Source: Patiria pectinifera (taxonomy: Eukaryota > Echinodermata > Asteroidea > Valvatida > Asterinidae). Taken from it: a stretch of 64,000 bases of DNA. Of the stretch, positions 41,255 to 50,904 are shown piece by piece. The notes under the pieces are model-generated. The model was not told where the DNA came from, ran no database searches, and was given only the letters and a program-made list of their open reading frames with translations. The stretch spans positions 4,139,001 through 4,203,000 of the forward strand of contig CM057135.1 in assembly GCA_029964075.1 (NCBI GenBank). The letters are read 5' to 3'. A program made the position numbers and the translations under genes. Numbering within the stretch: the first letter of the stretch is position 1; every line of letters begins with the position of its first letter.

Positions 41255-41817
41255 AACTTACTTTAACCGAACAAGATCACAACGCAGAACATAAAGATCG
41301 TTTGTGCGGTGTCGTAGCAGCCGGAAACTCTAGAAAGTACTTGGGAAAGGAATACACCGTTAAACATATCGAAGCTCTTGACAGTAAAGAACTCGAAAAG
41401 CTGTATCATCTGTACGAAACTAAATTTGGAAATGAAATTGTTAAAACCGTTGGTAAATATACTTTAAGTATATTTTCGAGAGTGTTAGCTGTTGTTACAC
41501 CCGTACAAGTTTTAGGATATAACGTCACTATAGATTCTGAAGAAGAACTCACCAACGACTTGAGTTCTGATCCTATTATAAGCGCGAGTATGGCTGGTAT
41601 GTTGAGCGACGTTTGTTACAAGTACGGAACTTTTATATCACCCCTAGTTGCTACGATTATCACAACAAAACATTTGAAATTTAATAAACCTAATATAATA
41701 AATGGAAGATCAGAAAGCAGCGACAGCAACGCCTGCAGCTCAACCAGCAGAGACAGAGACGCCCCAACCGATAAAAACAACGTCGTCACCGACGGTAACG
41801 AGAGTGACCAAGACTAA
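41242..41817 (+). CDS. 191-aa protein of unknown function, copy 2
   Basis: Intact counterpart of 6426-7004, one residue shorter near the N-terminus. Same hydrophobic helix and Ser/Asp-rich tail. The tail overlaps the next gene by 116 bp. Confidence 0.82.
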   Translation: MEDLKLTLTEQDHNAEHKDRLCGVVAAGNSRKYLGKEYTVKHIEALDSKELEKLYHLYETKFGNEIVKTVGKYTLSIFSRVLAVVTPVQVLGYNVTIDSEEELTNDLSSDPIISASMAGMLSDVCYKYGTFISPLVATIITTKHLKFNKPNIINGRSESSDSNACSSTSRDRDAPTDKNNVVTDGNESDQD

Positions 41818-42085
41818 AAATCCTAAACGAATTCAGCAGGGTAAAGCTTTAGCCGAGCACAATAGACAGATGAAATTAAAATTAGCAAAAATGAACGTAA
41901 CATCGGACGAAGCTACGAGCTCACCAGACTACAACTCTTGGGTGATGTGGGGGGCTGTAGCGTCCATAATAGGGGTGGGGCTGCTGGTACTAAAAAGTAA
42001 GGCAACTGCGCCGGTAGTACAGCCAGTGCCGGTAGTCACGCAACCCACTACACCCAGCGTCCCCAAAACGCTAGACATGGAATAA
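41702..42085 (+). CDS. 127-aa Pro/Thr-rich membrane protein, copy 2
   Basis: Intact counterpart of 6889-7272, with one membrane segment at about 84-104. Several substitutions relative to copy 1 fall in the linker, and the overlap with the preceding gene is preserved. Confidence 0.82.
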   Translation: MEDQKAATATPAAQPAETETPQPIKTTSSPTVTRVTKTKNPKRIQQGKALAEHNRQMKLKLAKMNVTSDEATSSPDYNSWVMWGAVASIIGVGLLVLKSKATAPVVQPVPVVTQPTTPSVPKTLDME

Positions 42086-42117
42086 ACAGCAATTTAAAAA
42101 TTGTTATATTAAAAACG

Positions 42118-42360
42118 ATGAGTAACTTTGACACCAACGGAATAGCAAATACGATTTACCACGGAGCCGTCATATCGGATCTTTCGATGGGATACGCCAT
42201 GATAGGAGCTAAACTAATCAAAATGAAAGCGCCGGATTTAAACAAACTAAGCGTAGAAGATATGGGTAAATTGACGGGCATTATAAGTGGAGCTCTGGCC
42301 ACGCAAAATTGGTTGGTGACCCAGGGTATACTACCAGGCAGTATAATGAAAACGGCATAA
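42118..42360 (+). CDS. 80-aa small hydrophobic protein, copy 2
   Basis: Intact counterpart of 7306-7548 with substitutions such as G to D at about residue 22 and A-A to M-G at about 49-50. The TTATATTAAAAACG box precedes the ATG. Confidence 0.8.
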   Translation: MSNFDTNGIANTIYHGAVISDLSMGYAMIGAKLIKMKAPDLNKLSVEDMGKLTGIISGALATQNWLVTQGILPGSIMKTA

Positions 42361-42382
42361 TTTAAATAGGTTTATTAAATAA

Positions 42383-43635
42383 ATGGCTGAAGGAGGATTT
42401 GACTTTGACCCCGTTGATGATTACGATTACGATGGCGATGATGATGTAGCAGAGACCAATTTGGACGACAACTTTGATACTCCTGTACCACCAATCCTCA
42501 CTACCGACATAGATGACGTTTTAGATCAAGGAAGAAGCATGATCACTAATGGTCGCGTTGATGAGTTTTACGATACTTATAACATATACAATAAACCAAT
42601 CTCTCCGAGATACGAAAAATTTATTCTCAAACCAGACGGTTTATTTTATGACACTGGTAAAGGCTTACTAAGGTTAACGGATCAAAGAAAACCAGACAGA
42701 TTCTTGACTCTGAGGACTATAGAGTTAAATGTAAGAAAGATGGGTTTAAACGGTAGAGATTTTATTAGAAAGGAATTAGGCTTTACGCATTACGAACGTA
42801 AGACACTCAGTGACGATCAAAGTCAACAACTGCAATCAATACAACCCGAGAGTATCCCCATGACAGAACTACCCAGAGTCACCGATGAGGTTATCGAGAT
42901 TATAGACGATTTAGAACAAGACACCGGCGCTCAAACAGAAGGATTGAATTACAGAGAACTCCAGGGTTTAGACAAAACTCTTCAGACGTTGAGAGGTAAC
43001 CTAGAACTTAATTTATCGCGTCTCACAGAACTAGACCGAGAGATTGCAGCCACGAGACAAGAACTCGACGAATCTCACAGCGAGGAGGGTCGACGAGAGT
43101 TAAACGATAAATTGAGCGACTTGAACGTTGAAAGATCTGCCAGATTAGAAGCCGCAAAAGCCAACGAACGAGGGCTCAAAAGTCAGATCGCTAGAATCAA
43201 AGAAACGATTAATAAAATATTAGGCGACGACACGACTCTGGCGGAAAAGATCAGAACTCTGTTTAGAGAACAAGGTGTGACCGTAGTGAGTATTTTAGCC
43301 GCTTTGAGTTTAGCCATCAGCACGATAGTGAGTAGCATCGTCGCTAGCGTGAGAGGTGCAGGTGCCCCACCCGCGCCATCGCCAACACCTGCACCAACAC
43401 CAACACCAAAGGTGGTATCAAAGAGTGGATTTCAAAACAACTCGCTAAATTTGCATCTGCTCTTCAAAAACTCGGAGTGAGCGCGTTGGGTGCTCTGCCG
43501 GGTATCATAGGCAGCGTACTCAGTTGGATATTTAACGCGCTGAGTAAGTCCGTATCGTGGTTGGCCGAACACGTGTGGGCTTTGTTTTTGGGTGTGGGAG
43601 CCTTGGTGTTTGCGTACCTGCAAAAACGATGGTAG
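42383..43635 (+). CDS. Acidic coiled-coil membrane protein, copy 2, frame-broken
   Basis: Counterpart of the 417-aa protein. The frame is open to the Pro-Ala-Thr linker and then shifts at about 43408-43415, where an A run is one base shorter than in copy 1, ending at 43478-43480. The C-terminal membrane helices lie in another frame up to the ancestral stop at 43633-43635. The coiled coil (about 185-290) is intact. Confidence 0.8.
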
Positions 43636-43660
43636 CAATAGTTGTAATCAAGTTTAAACA

Positions 43661-43711
43661 AAAAAATAAAAGCCTTACCAGCACAAAGTTGGTAAGGCTT
43701 ATTTTTTTTTG
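43661..43711. terminator. Hairpin between convergent genes, copy 2
   Basis: Same 11-bp stem and 8-base loop as 8851-8897, with A-rich and T-rich flanks. Conservation of both arms supports a function. Confidence 0.68.
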
Positions 43712-43733
43712 TCTTGTGAGATTAGAGTGTGAC

Positions 43734-45148
43734 TTACCGCGTTGCCTCGTAAGCTAAAATACCCATACCAACGATAGCTAATATTCCTACCGTCAACGAT
43801 AATTTTTCGTCTTGGTGAGTTTGTAGTTTAGTGGGCTCTTGGGTTAAAACTGTAGGTGTTGATGCTGGTGTTGGCGCTGGTGTTGGTGAGGGTGTAGGTG
43901 CAGGTGTTGGTGCTACAACATCGTTCGTCATAGGCTCTGGGGGTGTTGGTGGCGCGACGTCATCGGTGTCATCAAAAGAGTCGTCCAGTTGAGGTTGTGA
44001 GTTTAAATCTAACACCAAACCAGTTTTCATACTCTGGGTAGCGATTTGAAGATTGTTGTTATAGCCGTCGTGCGTTCCAACCCTCAAGTTCATATCCGAT
44101 GGAATTAAATACAACCCCGGTTTCACGACAAAATTTAAAGGCGTTCTGGCATACTGCAAAGAGTCTTGAAATTGATCGATACTCGTTTCCATGTCGTCTG
44201 CTGCATTGATGATATCTTCAACGATGACGTTAAATTGTCTCTGAGCGTCTAATCCCGTGCCTGGTGATAATACGCTCGTTTTTGTTTGAGCCTGCGCACC
44301 GAGTAAAGCGTACACGTAAGATCTGATTGATTCGTTGATCTTTAGGGTTCCCACGCGGGTGAACGGACGCTTGTCGGGTATAAAATCTAACCTCGTCTTT
44401 TGTACAGATTCGTTTTGTTCGATGTAAATCACCGTCCAAGGAACGCAACTGCTGCCCCTCTTCTTAGGACTGTCTAGACCGTGGTAGCCGCCGTAAAGAA
44501 CGTTGGGTTTGTTGGGTAGTGTTTTATCATATTCACCAACCGCCACAAACTTGCCTTTATTAAAGATATATGAGGTACCTAAACCGTTAGATTTTGTGTC
44601 TCTCGTCTGTTTAAAAGACTTGTTTTGATCTATGCCAAACAACAAGCAGGTATCGGTAAATGCTCTGTGATTATAACTGTTGTCTAGAGCGTTAAATGCG
44701 TCATCTCCCGGTAAAGGAGCGGCAATGTCGTACAGGATCTTTCTAACCGTAAAATATAAATGAAAGTTAAAGATGGCCCAAACGTAACGGTTGCTCGAGT
44801 TTAAAAGATCGAATCCAATACCGCAGCCCGTAGTAGCGCAGTAGATTGCAAAATTTAACTGATTTTGATAAAACGACATGGGGTGTGATTTCCAACGATC
44901 TACATCCTCGTCCGTCTCAACGTGAGGCAATTTGTAGTCCGAGGTTAAGTCGGGAAACATGGTTAAAAACCCGTTGGTATTATTAACTATGACCTCCAGT
45001 TCACTGGGTTTAGTGCTGTTTAAAAACTTTGCTTGGGGTGCAGCTTGATGTTTTAGCTCGTTTGCCTTGGCTACATTTTGATTTACTTGTCTCGTTACCT
45101 GATCGGCTATCGATTGTATCTGCTTTTTAACGACTTAAAATCACTCAT
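43734..45148 (-). CDS. 471-aa-type virion-like protein, copy 2, frame-broken near start
   Basis: Counterpart of 8921-10336. One T is missing from the run at 45124-45128 relative to copy 1, 20-25 bp inside the gene, so the native start no longer reads into the body. The rest is open from an internal ATG at 44960. A cluster of substitutions lies around 44345-44460, denser than elsewhere. The C-terminal anchor is intact. Confidence 0.8.
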
Positions 45149-45189
45149 TATTTTAGTTTCAGTTTTAATATAAAAAGACTTTAAAATAA
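45149..45189. promoter_or_regulatory. Bidirectional promoter, copy 2
   Basis: Same AT-rich spacer with TTTTAATATAAAA as 10337-10376, one base longer. Confidence 0.58.
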
Positions 45190-46367
45190 ATGCATTCGTT
45201 TCACTTGTTTCAAAATGAGCAGACGTTTAAATTAGAAGACGTCGTAGATAATTTAAACGGTCAAAAATCTATACGCGTAAAAGGGTGTTGTTTAACGCCG
45301 GATATTTTAATATTTCCAGCGCCACGGAGATTGATTGGTTTACGCAAATAGATGGGAGACCCGCGTTTACCACAGATAAACCTCCCCTCGTACCCGAGGA
45401 GTTTCTTTCAGATGTACACATAACAACGCCGGATAGAGATTTTATAGAGCGATTGTTACCCGATATACCATACCACTATTTAGTGAACGATGAAAATGTT
45501 TTACAAAAAACTATAAACGATCTTATAAAAGCGTACGAAGACGACAGACTAGAATCCGTTTTAGAAGCAAACAAAAGAAAAAGAGCTATTATAGCTGAAC
45601 GGCGAGGGTTGATTTTAGCCGCCATGAATTCAGAAATAACAAAACTGAATTAGAACTTAATACGCTTCAATCTTTAGTAAGAATATTATTTGTTAGAGAA
45701 AGAAAAATCTTTGAAGGTGAGGAATTGGCTTTAAAGTTTATTGAAGGAGAAATGGGTGCGAGCGAGTTGAGCGAGTTGAGAGATAGTAGAGAAGCAGGAG
45801 TGATTATAAGAGGAAGTCTTATCGTGACGGGTGATGATTTCGATTTTATTCCTCCGAGTCATTTAGAGCCGTTGCCACTCGGAAGTATCGGTTCGGTCAT
45901 CATACCACCGGGGTGGTACGACGTCGATTGGTTCGATTTCATTTTAAATTCTATACCCGGGGTAAGTTTTCGAGTATTTAGAGAATCTAAAAAGGTGACA
46001 TTGGTGATAACCGACGTAAATCTCAAATTGCGTTTAAACAGAGAAGTATCTCGATTACTCAATTTACCCAAAGGAAGACTGGTACCCAAAGTGGTGTACA
46101 CGGGATATTACGACGTTAATCCGTTTAAATTTTTGTTTATTCGCTGCCCGCAATTAAGTACGAGTGAAAACTTTTTTAATGGTCGTCCTTCTGACATCTT
46201 GAAAATCGTACCCGTGGGTACGCACAAACCCGAGCCTGATAGAGTCGAGGATTTCAAAAACTTAAAAACGGTATAATCGACAAACTGACATTTTCTATCA
46301 GCGGTGAAAAGGACAGGTATTCAACAATAAGGGTGAGGGTATCATTATCGAGTTGGAGATCTTTTAA
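45190..46367 (+). CDS. Penton-like minor capsid protein, copy 2, frame-broken
   Basis: Counterpart of 10377-11556. Open pieces are 45190 to about 45351, 45285-45653 and 45725-46276. Breaks lie near 45275-45290, 45640-45655, 46258-46262 and 46306-46310. The last two are A runs each one base shorter than in copy 1. The first region also shows a patch of base changes relative to copy 1 (45272-45285). Confidence 0.66.
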
Positions 46368-46393
46368 TTTTAAAATCTTTTTATATTAAAAAC

Positions 46394-47131
46394 ATGAGTG
46401 TAGATGGTAAGGCGTTATACCCCGATATTTCTGGAGATGTACTCCAATTACGTAGTAACGAAGAAACAAAAGTGTTCAGACTTAAAAAGATTGAAGAGAT
46501 TCGATCTTTAATCTTGAAAGAGAGAGACCACCGTGAGCGCACTTATAAAAAAATAAAGAGAATGATCGACACTATTAATTACGTAGAGATAGGATTAGAA
46601 GGATTGGGGGCTATAGTGGGGGCTGTCAGTATTCCCGCTCTCTTGGGTGTTATATCAGCCCCCGTTGGATTGGTGCTAGAAGGAACGTTTATAGGCGCTT
46701 TTGGTGTAGATATTCTGCTTAGAATCACGTCTAAGCGATTATCCGCCAAGCTGAAAAAGCACGACCAGATTAAAATATTAGCAGACTCCAAACTTAACAC
46801 GATTGAAGAATACGTGTCTCAAGCCATCAACGACGGAGATATATCGCACGAAGAGTTCTTATTGATTACGAGAGAGCTCGCAAAATTTAACGAGCTTAAG
46901 CAAAAAATTAGAACAAAGACCAGCACAAAGCTTCAAAAAATTAAAAACGATAGAGACTTTGAAAAAGAAGTTAAAAAACGGGTAGACGAACGGCTGGCAA
47001 AAGAAACAATCTCTTATCGAAAAACTTACAAGTTCAAATTCTCGGTAAATAAACATTATGAAAGCGATCCGCCGAGTTATACCTCTATTTCACCTCTTAG
47101 GGCAACACCCTCGGCCCCGCCTTTATTGTAG
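46394..47131 (+). CDS. 245-aa membrane/coiled-coil protein with PPSY and PSAP tail
   Basis: Uninterrupted. It has a charged coil (about 25-60), a Gly/Ala/Val hydrophobic block (about 65-105), a Lys/Glu-rich helix (about 110-205), then a tail with DPPSYTS and TPSAPPLL at the extreme C-terminus. PPxY and P(S/T)AP are late-domain motifs that bind Nedd4-type WW domains and TSG101 in enveloped viruses. The tail overlaps the convergent TFIIB-like gene by 55 bp. Copy 1 ends earlier because of an A-run difference, so which ending is ancestral is open. Confidence 0.75.
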   Translation: MSVDGKALYPDISGDVLQLRSNEETKVFRLKKIEEIRSLILKERDHRERTYKKIKRMIDTINYVEIGLEGLGAIVGAVSIPALLGVISAPVGLVLEGTFIGAFGVDILLRITSKRLSAKLKKHDQIKILADSKLNTIEEYVSQAINDGDISHEEFLLITRELAKFNELKQKIRTKTSTKLQKIKNDRDFEKEVKKRVDERLAKETISYRKTYKFKFSVNKHYESDPPSYTSISPLRATPSAPPLL

Positions 47132-47550
47132 TGGTCATCGTATCTTTTTAGTGCTTTATTAAATTGATTTTGAGTCACTTTAAATAAATCTTTAACTCGT
47201 TCTTTGTTCCATCCAACGACGTGATGATAACACGCCGCTATTAACGACCGTTTTACGCATCCGTTTCCCCTCAATGTTTTGTAATTAACGAGCTCGTTAT
47301 ATTTATTGATTGTTTCTTGGACATCTTCTGAGTCTTGCTCTGGACAAACAGAAAATATAAGTTTCTCCACAGTTTTTCTTTTGTTTCTTTTTAAAGTTGA
47401 CCAATTGATACGATCTTCTTGCGCATTTTCTGCCGAAAAATCAAAGTAACGTGAAACTATTTCACCGCACGTTTCACAAACTAAAAAACCATTCTCGATG
47501 ATTATATGATGATCGCACTGATCTGTTTTATTAGATAGCTCGAGGTTCAT
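47077..47550 (-). CDS. TFIIB-like zinc-ribbon / cyclin-like factor, copy 2
   Basis: The 157-residue product is identical to that at 12265-12738. Zinc ligands C12, H15, C25 and C28 and the cyclin-like helices are present. Complete identity, where neighbouring genes show several substitutions and breaks, suggests constraint or recent conversion. Probably an element-encoded transcription initiation factor. Confidence 0.68.
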   Translation of the reverse strand: MNLELSNKTDQCDHHIIIENGFLVCETCGEIVSRYFDFSAENAQEDRINWSTLKRNKRKTVEKLIFSVCPEQDSEDVQETINKYNELVNYKTLRGNGCVKRSLIAACYHHVVGWNKERVKDLFKVTQNQFNKALKRYDDHYNKGGAEGVALRGEIEV

Positions 47551-47644
47551 TTATTAAAAATGATTTATTTGTTTAAATAAAGTTTTTAAAATAGACAGAG
47601 GGAGATGCCTAGACAGAGGGAGATATGGGGTTTGTCGCCGTACC

Positions 47645-47888
47645 CCCCACTTATAATATAACAACTCGGAGAGAGAAGAGATATATTTGGGGAGCTAGAG
47701 GGGAGATATATTTGGGGAGCTAGACAGATATATTTGGGGAGGGATCTATTTGGGGGCGGGGATCATTGGAAAGGGAGGGAGGCAGAGACGGGGGAGGGGG
47801 TAAAGTCTGGTACCCTGGCTTCTCCCCATTGGCCCTGTACTACCCCCAGACCTATGGCAAAGTCTGGAATCCCCCACTAATACCTACT
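47645..47888. repeat. Right terminal inverted repeat of copy 2
   Basis: About 244 bp, nearly identical to 12833-13076 and the inverse of 31430-31684. It ends CCTACT at 47888, followed by the ACTAG duplication. Confidence 0.92.
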
Positions 47889-48037
47889 ACTAGACAGTTT
47901 GATTGGGGGGAGTGGGGAGGTAAGTGGGGGCCAAAGACATAATTAAGGGGATAACTGTGTCAAACCATTTATTTGCGCATTTTGTCCATCTCATTCGGGG
48001 GGGCATCAGGCCCCCATCACAGATGGTTACGCCGCTG

Positions 48038-49957
48038 ACTATAGCGTAGATGGAACATGTCAAACTTAACCAAAAAAAGACATGAACCACCATATTTGGT
48101 TGGTTTTAACTAATGTAAATTCAATTTATTAATGCTGTGAAAAACATTTCAAAAAATCTTAAATTATAGGCGGAGACTTGCACTTATATGATTGAAAGAC
48201 ATTTATATAGGAACTGTACCTAAAATGCATGTAAAATATATTGCTTTAATGGGACAAACTTTTTGCAAGGTACTCATGGCTGGTACACAAGAATGCCAAT
48301 GTTGGCATAATACATTCGTATCCTCAAAATGTCTGAAATACCATCCAAAACATTTAAGAAAGTTATTCTGGTTTGGTGCTAGCATGCAGTGCATCTACAA
48401 ATGAACTCTCATCAACTCCAAGGTGCAGAGCCTATCAGCCTTCCACACACATAATCTTGCCTGGCCACACCCACAAAGCCAACTCACACTAAACTAGTAT
48501 TCTCATGCCAGAGCTGTAAAATGAAGGGGCATATTGTTTCTGCCTTGTTCATTGGTTTGTGTGTGTGAGTTTGTTTCTGCATTCAAAAGGGGACGTTGAA
48601 CAATCGAAGACAATAGGGTTCCCAATTCCCGAGAGGTCCCCAATTTGGCGATGTGAACAAAACATATGGGAGGTCTTCCTAAAACGTTAAAATACAAAAA
48701 AAAAGAGGGAAAATAGGGGGTCCCCATTTGCAAGCAATTGTGTACAATATGCAAAACAGACACACAAAGGGAGAACAAAAGATCCTCTCAGTCCCCGTGT
48801 GTGTTTCTGGTTTCACAGTGATAACTCATCATTACTCATGCTGCATGTATGTCACGAACCATAAATAGTAGGTTAACCTTATTACAGTAAATGAATGAAT
48901 TTGGACATCATGAGTCAAAGGCCAAGGTTGAAACAATAGGCTTTTCTTTTTTAATTTTAAATTTTAAGTTTTTGTTGTGCCTTTGATGTGCCTTTGAGAA
49001 AGGTGTTGCTTAAAACTGAAAATTGGACCACCCCCAAATCCAGTCAGTAAGCACTTTGCTTAAATCACATCGGCCTACGTACAAATGTACAATGCCTTCC
49101 ATAGAAGGAAAACATGTTTTGGGATAATACTTAATAGTCATCAGTACAGTAAATATGACCTATAGAAAATAATAACGATGCCAATGAATAAGTTTTACAT
49201 GTGACCCAGCTAAATTGATGTTAAGAGAGTGGTGTCATGTCAGGGGAACAGTCATGGTGGCGAGGCGTTTGTGTTTTTAACACTACTTTTCTTGTTTAAT
49301 TAATTGTTTCCTTCAGCTCCTTTCTACTAGCAGTCACTTAAATCAAGAAGAATGCAGCCACAAATCATGGCAATAATATTAAAAATAAATTCCAGGATGG
49401 ACACATGAATTAAAAATTCACTGGCAAAACAAACCGATATAATCAACACTGATCAAAAGTAACCTAGAGTAATTGTGGAATGGTCATTGTCTAACTTCCC
49501 ACCCCCATGCTAATTACTGTTGTTATTTGTGTACATTGTATTTGGCAATTGATTTTAGGCCATCAAGGTCTCTAAAAGTCAATTTTAGAAAATGGTACAA
49601 GCACTATACATGTACTTGTTCGGCCGAACAAAAATAGTTCTGCTTCCGATTACCTTACCTGTCCTATTTTGGCAGCCCCTACCATAATTTTTGGGGGGGG
49701 GGGGGGGAATGAGGGGAAATCCCCCGAAAACAATTGATTACTACCGTTTACCATTTACTATACGCAGACACCCCAACCCAAAAAACTGCCAATAAAAACC
49801 AAAAAAATCCCTACCTACCAACCTACCCTACATGTATTTTCAAATGCCATGTTATCGGAGCAGAACTGTAGTTTTTCCCAAAAACATATTTATGGTTTAT
49901 TTTTGATCAACTGATTTGAAACAAACTTAGATTTTTTGTTTATCGGTTTTTTTGCAG
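48038..49957. other. Rest of the HECT-gene intron
   Basis: No gene seen. It contains a G run at about 49690-49707 and the dispersed repeat at 49722-49850. The intron ends in a pyrimidine tract with TTTTTTTGCAG at 49957. Confidence 0.6.
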
Positions 49958-50904
49958 CACTTCAGTCATTAACAGGATGCCTTACAGACAACTTAGTGGA
50001 TGTCAACATATCACGGAACAATAATTTCGTGGATAATGTAATTGAGCTCTACAAAGACGAAACCTTGGTGCAAAATCGTTTATGCGTTGATTTTGAAGGG
50101 GAATCAGGAGCTGATTTTGGTGGTTTGACCACTGAGTTATTCACTAACTTCTGGTCATCTGCATCCCATGTGCTATTCAAGGGTGAGCAGTGTGTTGTTC
50201 CTCACCTTCCACTTCACCGAACTAGAAAAGACTCCTGGAAGTTTGTATGTATTGGCCGGATTTTGACTCATACTGTTGCATTAACTGGTACTTTACCAAC
50301 TATCTTGGCCAAATCGGTAATCATCAAAATGATTTTCAACAGCAGAGTTGATGAGGAATGTCTATTACAGGACCTCATGTTATTCGTAACAAACCACGAG
50401 AAGTCCTTACTGCAGAAAGCCTTGGCTACCTTCGATCAGTTGACAGAAGAGGAGCGTGACAGACTTCAAAACTTGTACTCTGCATTTAGTTTCTTTAATG
50501 TTCCAAGAGAAGATGAAGTTCGTGAGCAGTTGCTGGCTATAGCTAACCGCGAATTCCTAGATATTCCAGGACCACTCATCAATTTGATGAGGCGAGGAAT
50601 TCCAGCCAATCACATGGCTTGCTTCTGGCAGTATCTCTCCATCAACCACCTGACATACAAACACTACAAGCAGAGACCCACACCCGAGAAGGTAGCTAGT
50701 GTCATTGACGCTGAGAGTCCAAACCTAACAATGGATGAGGATCGTACACTGTATTACCTCGTTGAATTTGTGTCCACACTGGACTGGCATTCCCTGTCTG
50801 ACTTCCTCATGCTCACAACTGCGTCAATCCACCAACCAGTCAAAATTGTCGTAACTTTCAACTCCTTGTTTGGTTTACAGCGTAGACCAATCATGCATAC
50901 ATGA
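49958..50904 (+). CDS. HECT E3 ubiquitin-ligase domain, last exon, truncated at catalytic Cys
   Basis: Host exon joining the donor at 31303 in phase (TCT G / CA CTT). It encodes about 315 residues of HECT domain: a VDFEGESGADFGGL motif in the N-lobe (about residues 47-60), then the helical N-lobe and the C-lobe (FLMLTTASIHQPVKIVVTFN). The frame stops with TGA at 50902-50904 right after RRPIMHT, where HECT ligases have the catalytic HTC cysteine. Downstream, a sequence typical of a HECT end (LELPTSYNNY) continues one frame over to about 51020. So the copy has a stop at the active-site codon plus a one-base shift. Poly(A) signals lie at 51075 and 51149. Confidence 0.85.

Larger units (their letters stand above)
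31430..47888 (+). mobile_element. Polinton/Maverick-type element, copy 2, complete
   Basis: A 16.46-kb element bounded by terminal inverted repeats starting AGTAGGTATTAGTGGGGGAT and flanked by the direct repeat ACTAG (31425-31429 and 47889-47893). Polintons normally make 6-bp duplications; the sixth base here is ambiguous because A is shared with the element end. It carries the same genes in the same order as copy 1, plus the left end missing there. It sits in the 18.65-kb intron 31304-49957 of the HECT-type gene, in the same orientation as the gene. Intact genes: integrase, 140-aa protein, ATPase, small membrane proteins, 245-aa protein and TFIIB-like protein. Polymerase, capsid, 417-aa, 471-aa and penton-like genes are broken. 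Confidence 0.95.
31415..48037. mobile_element. CAG-ended MITE split by Polinton copy 2
   Basis: The left stub CAGTGGCATAAC (31415-31426) and the inverse of 48026-48037 (CAGCGGCGTAAC) match at 10 of 12 bases and lie on either side of the Polinton. The right part of the MITE (47889-48037) includes a GGGGGCATCAGGCCCCC palindrome. Flanking octamers ACTGCGGC and ACTATAGC are only partly alike, so the hAT-type 8-bp duplication is uncertain. Polinton copy 2 thus landed in an older MITE within the intron. Confidence 0.6.

Noticed and set aside
50902-50904. TGA at the HECT catalytic position as selenocysteine
   Set aside because: The conserved C-terminus after it lies in a different frame, and no SECIS-like structure was recognised. 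A lesion or error is simpler.
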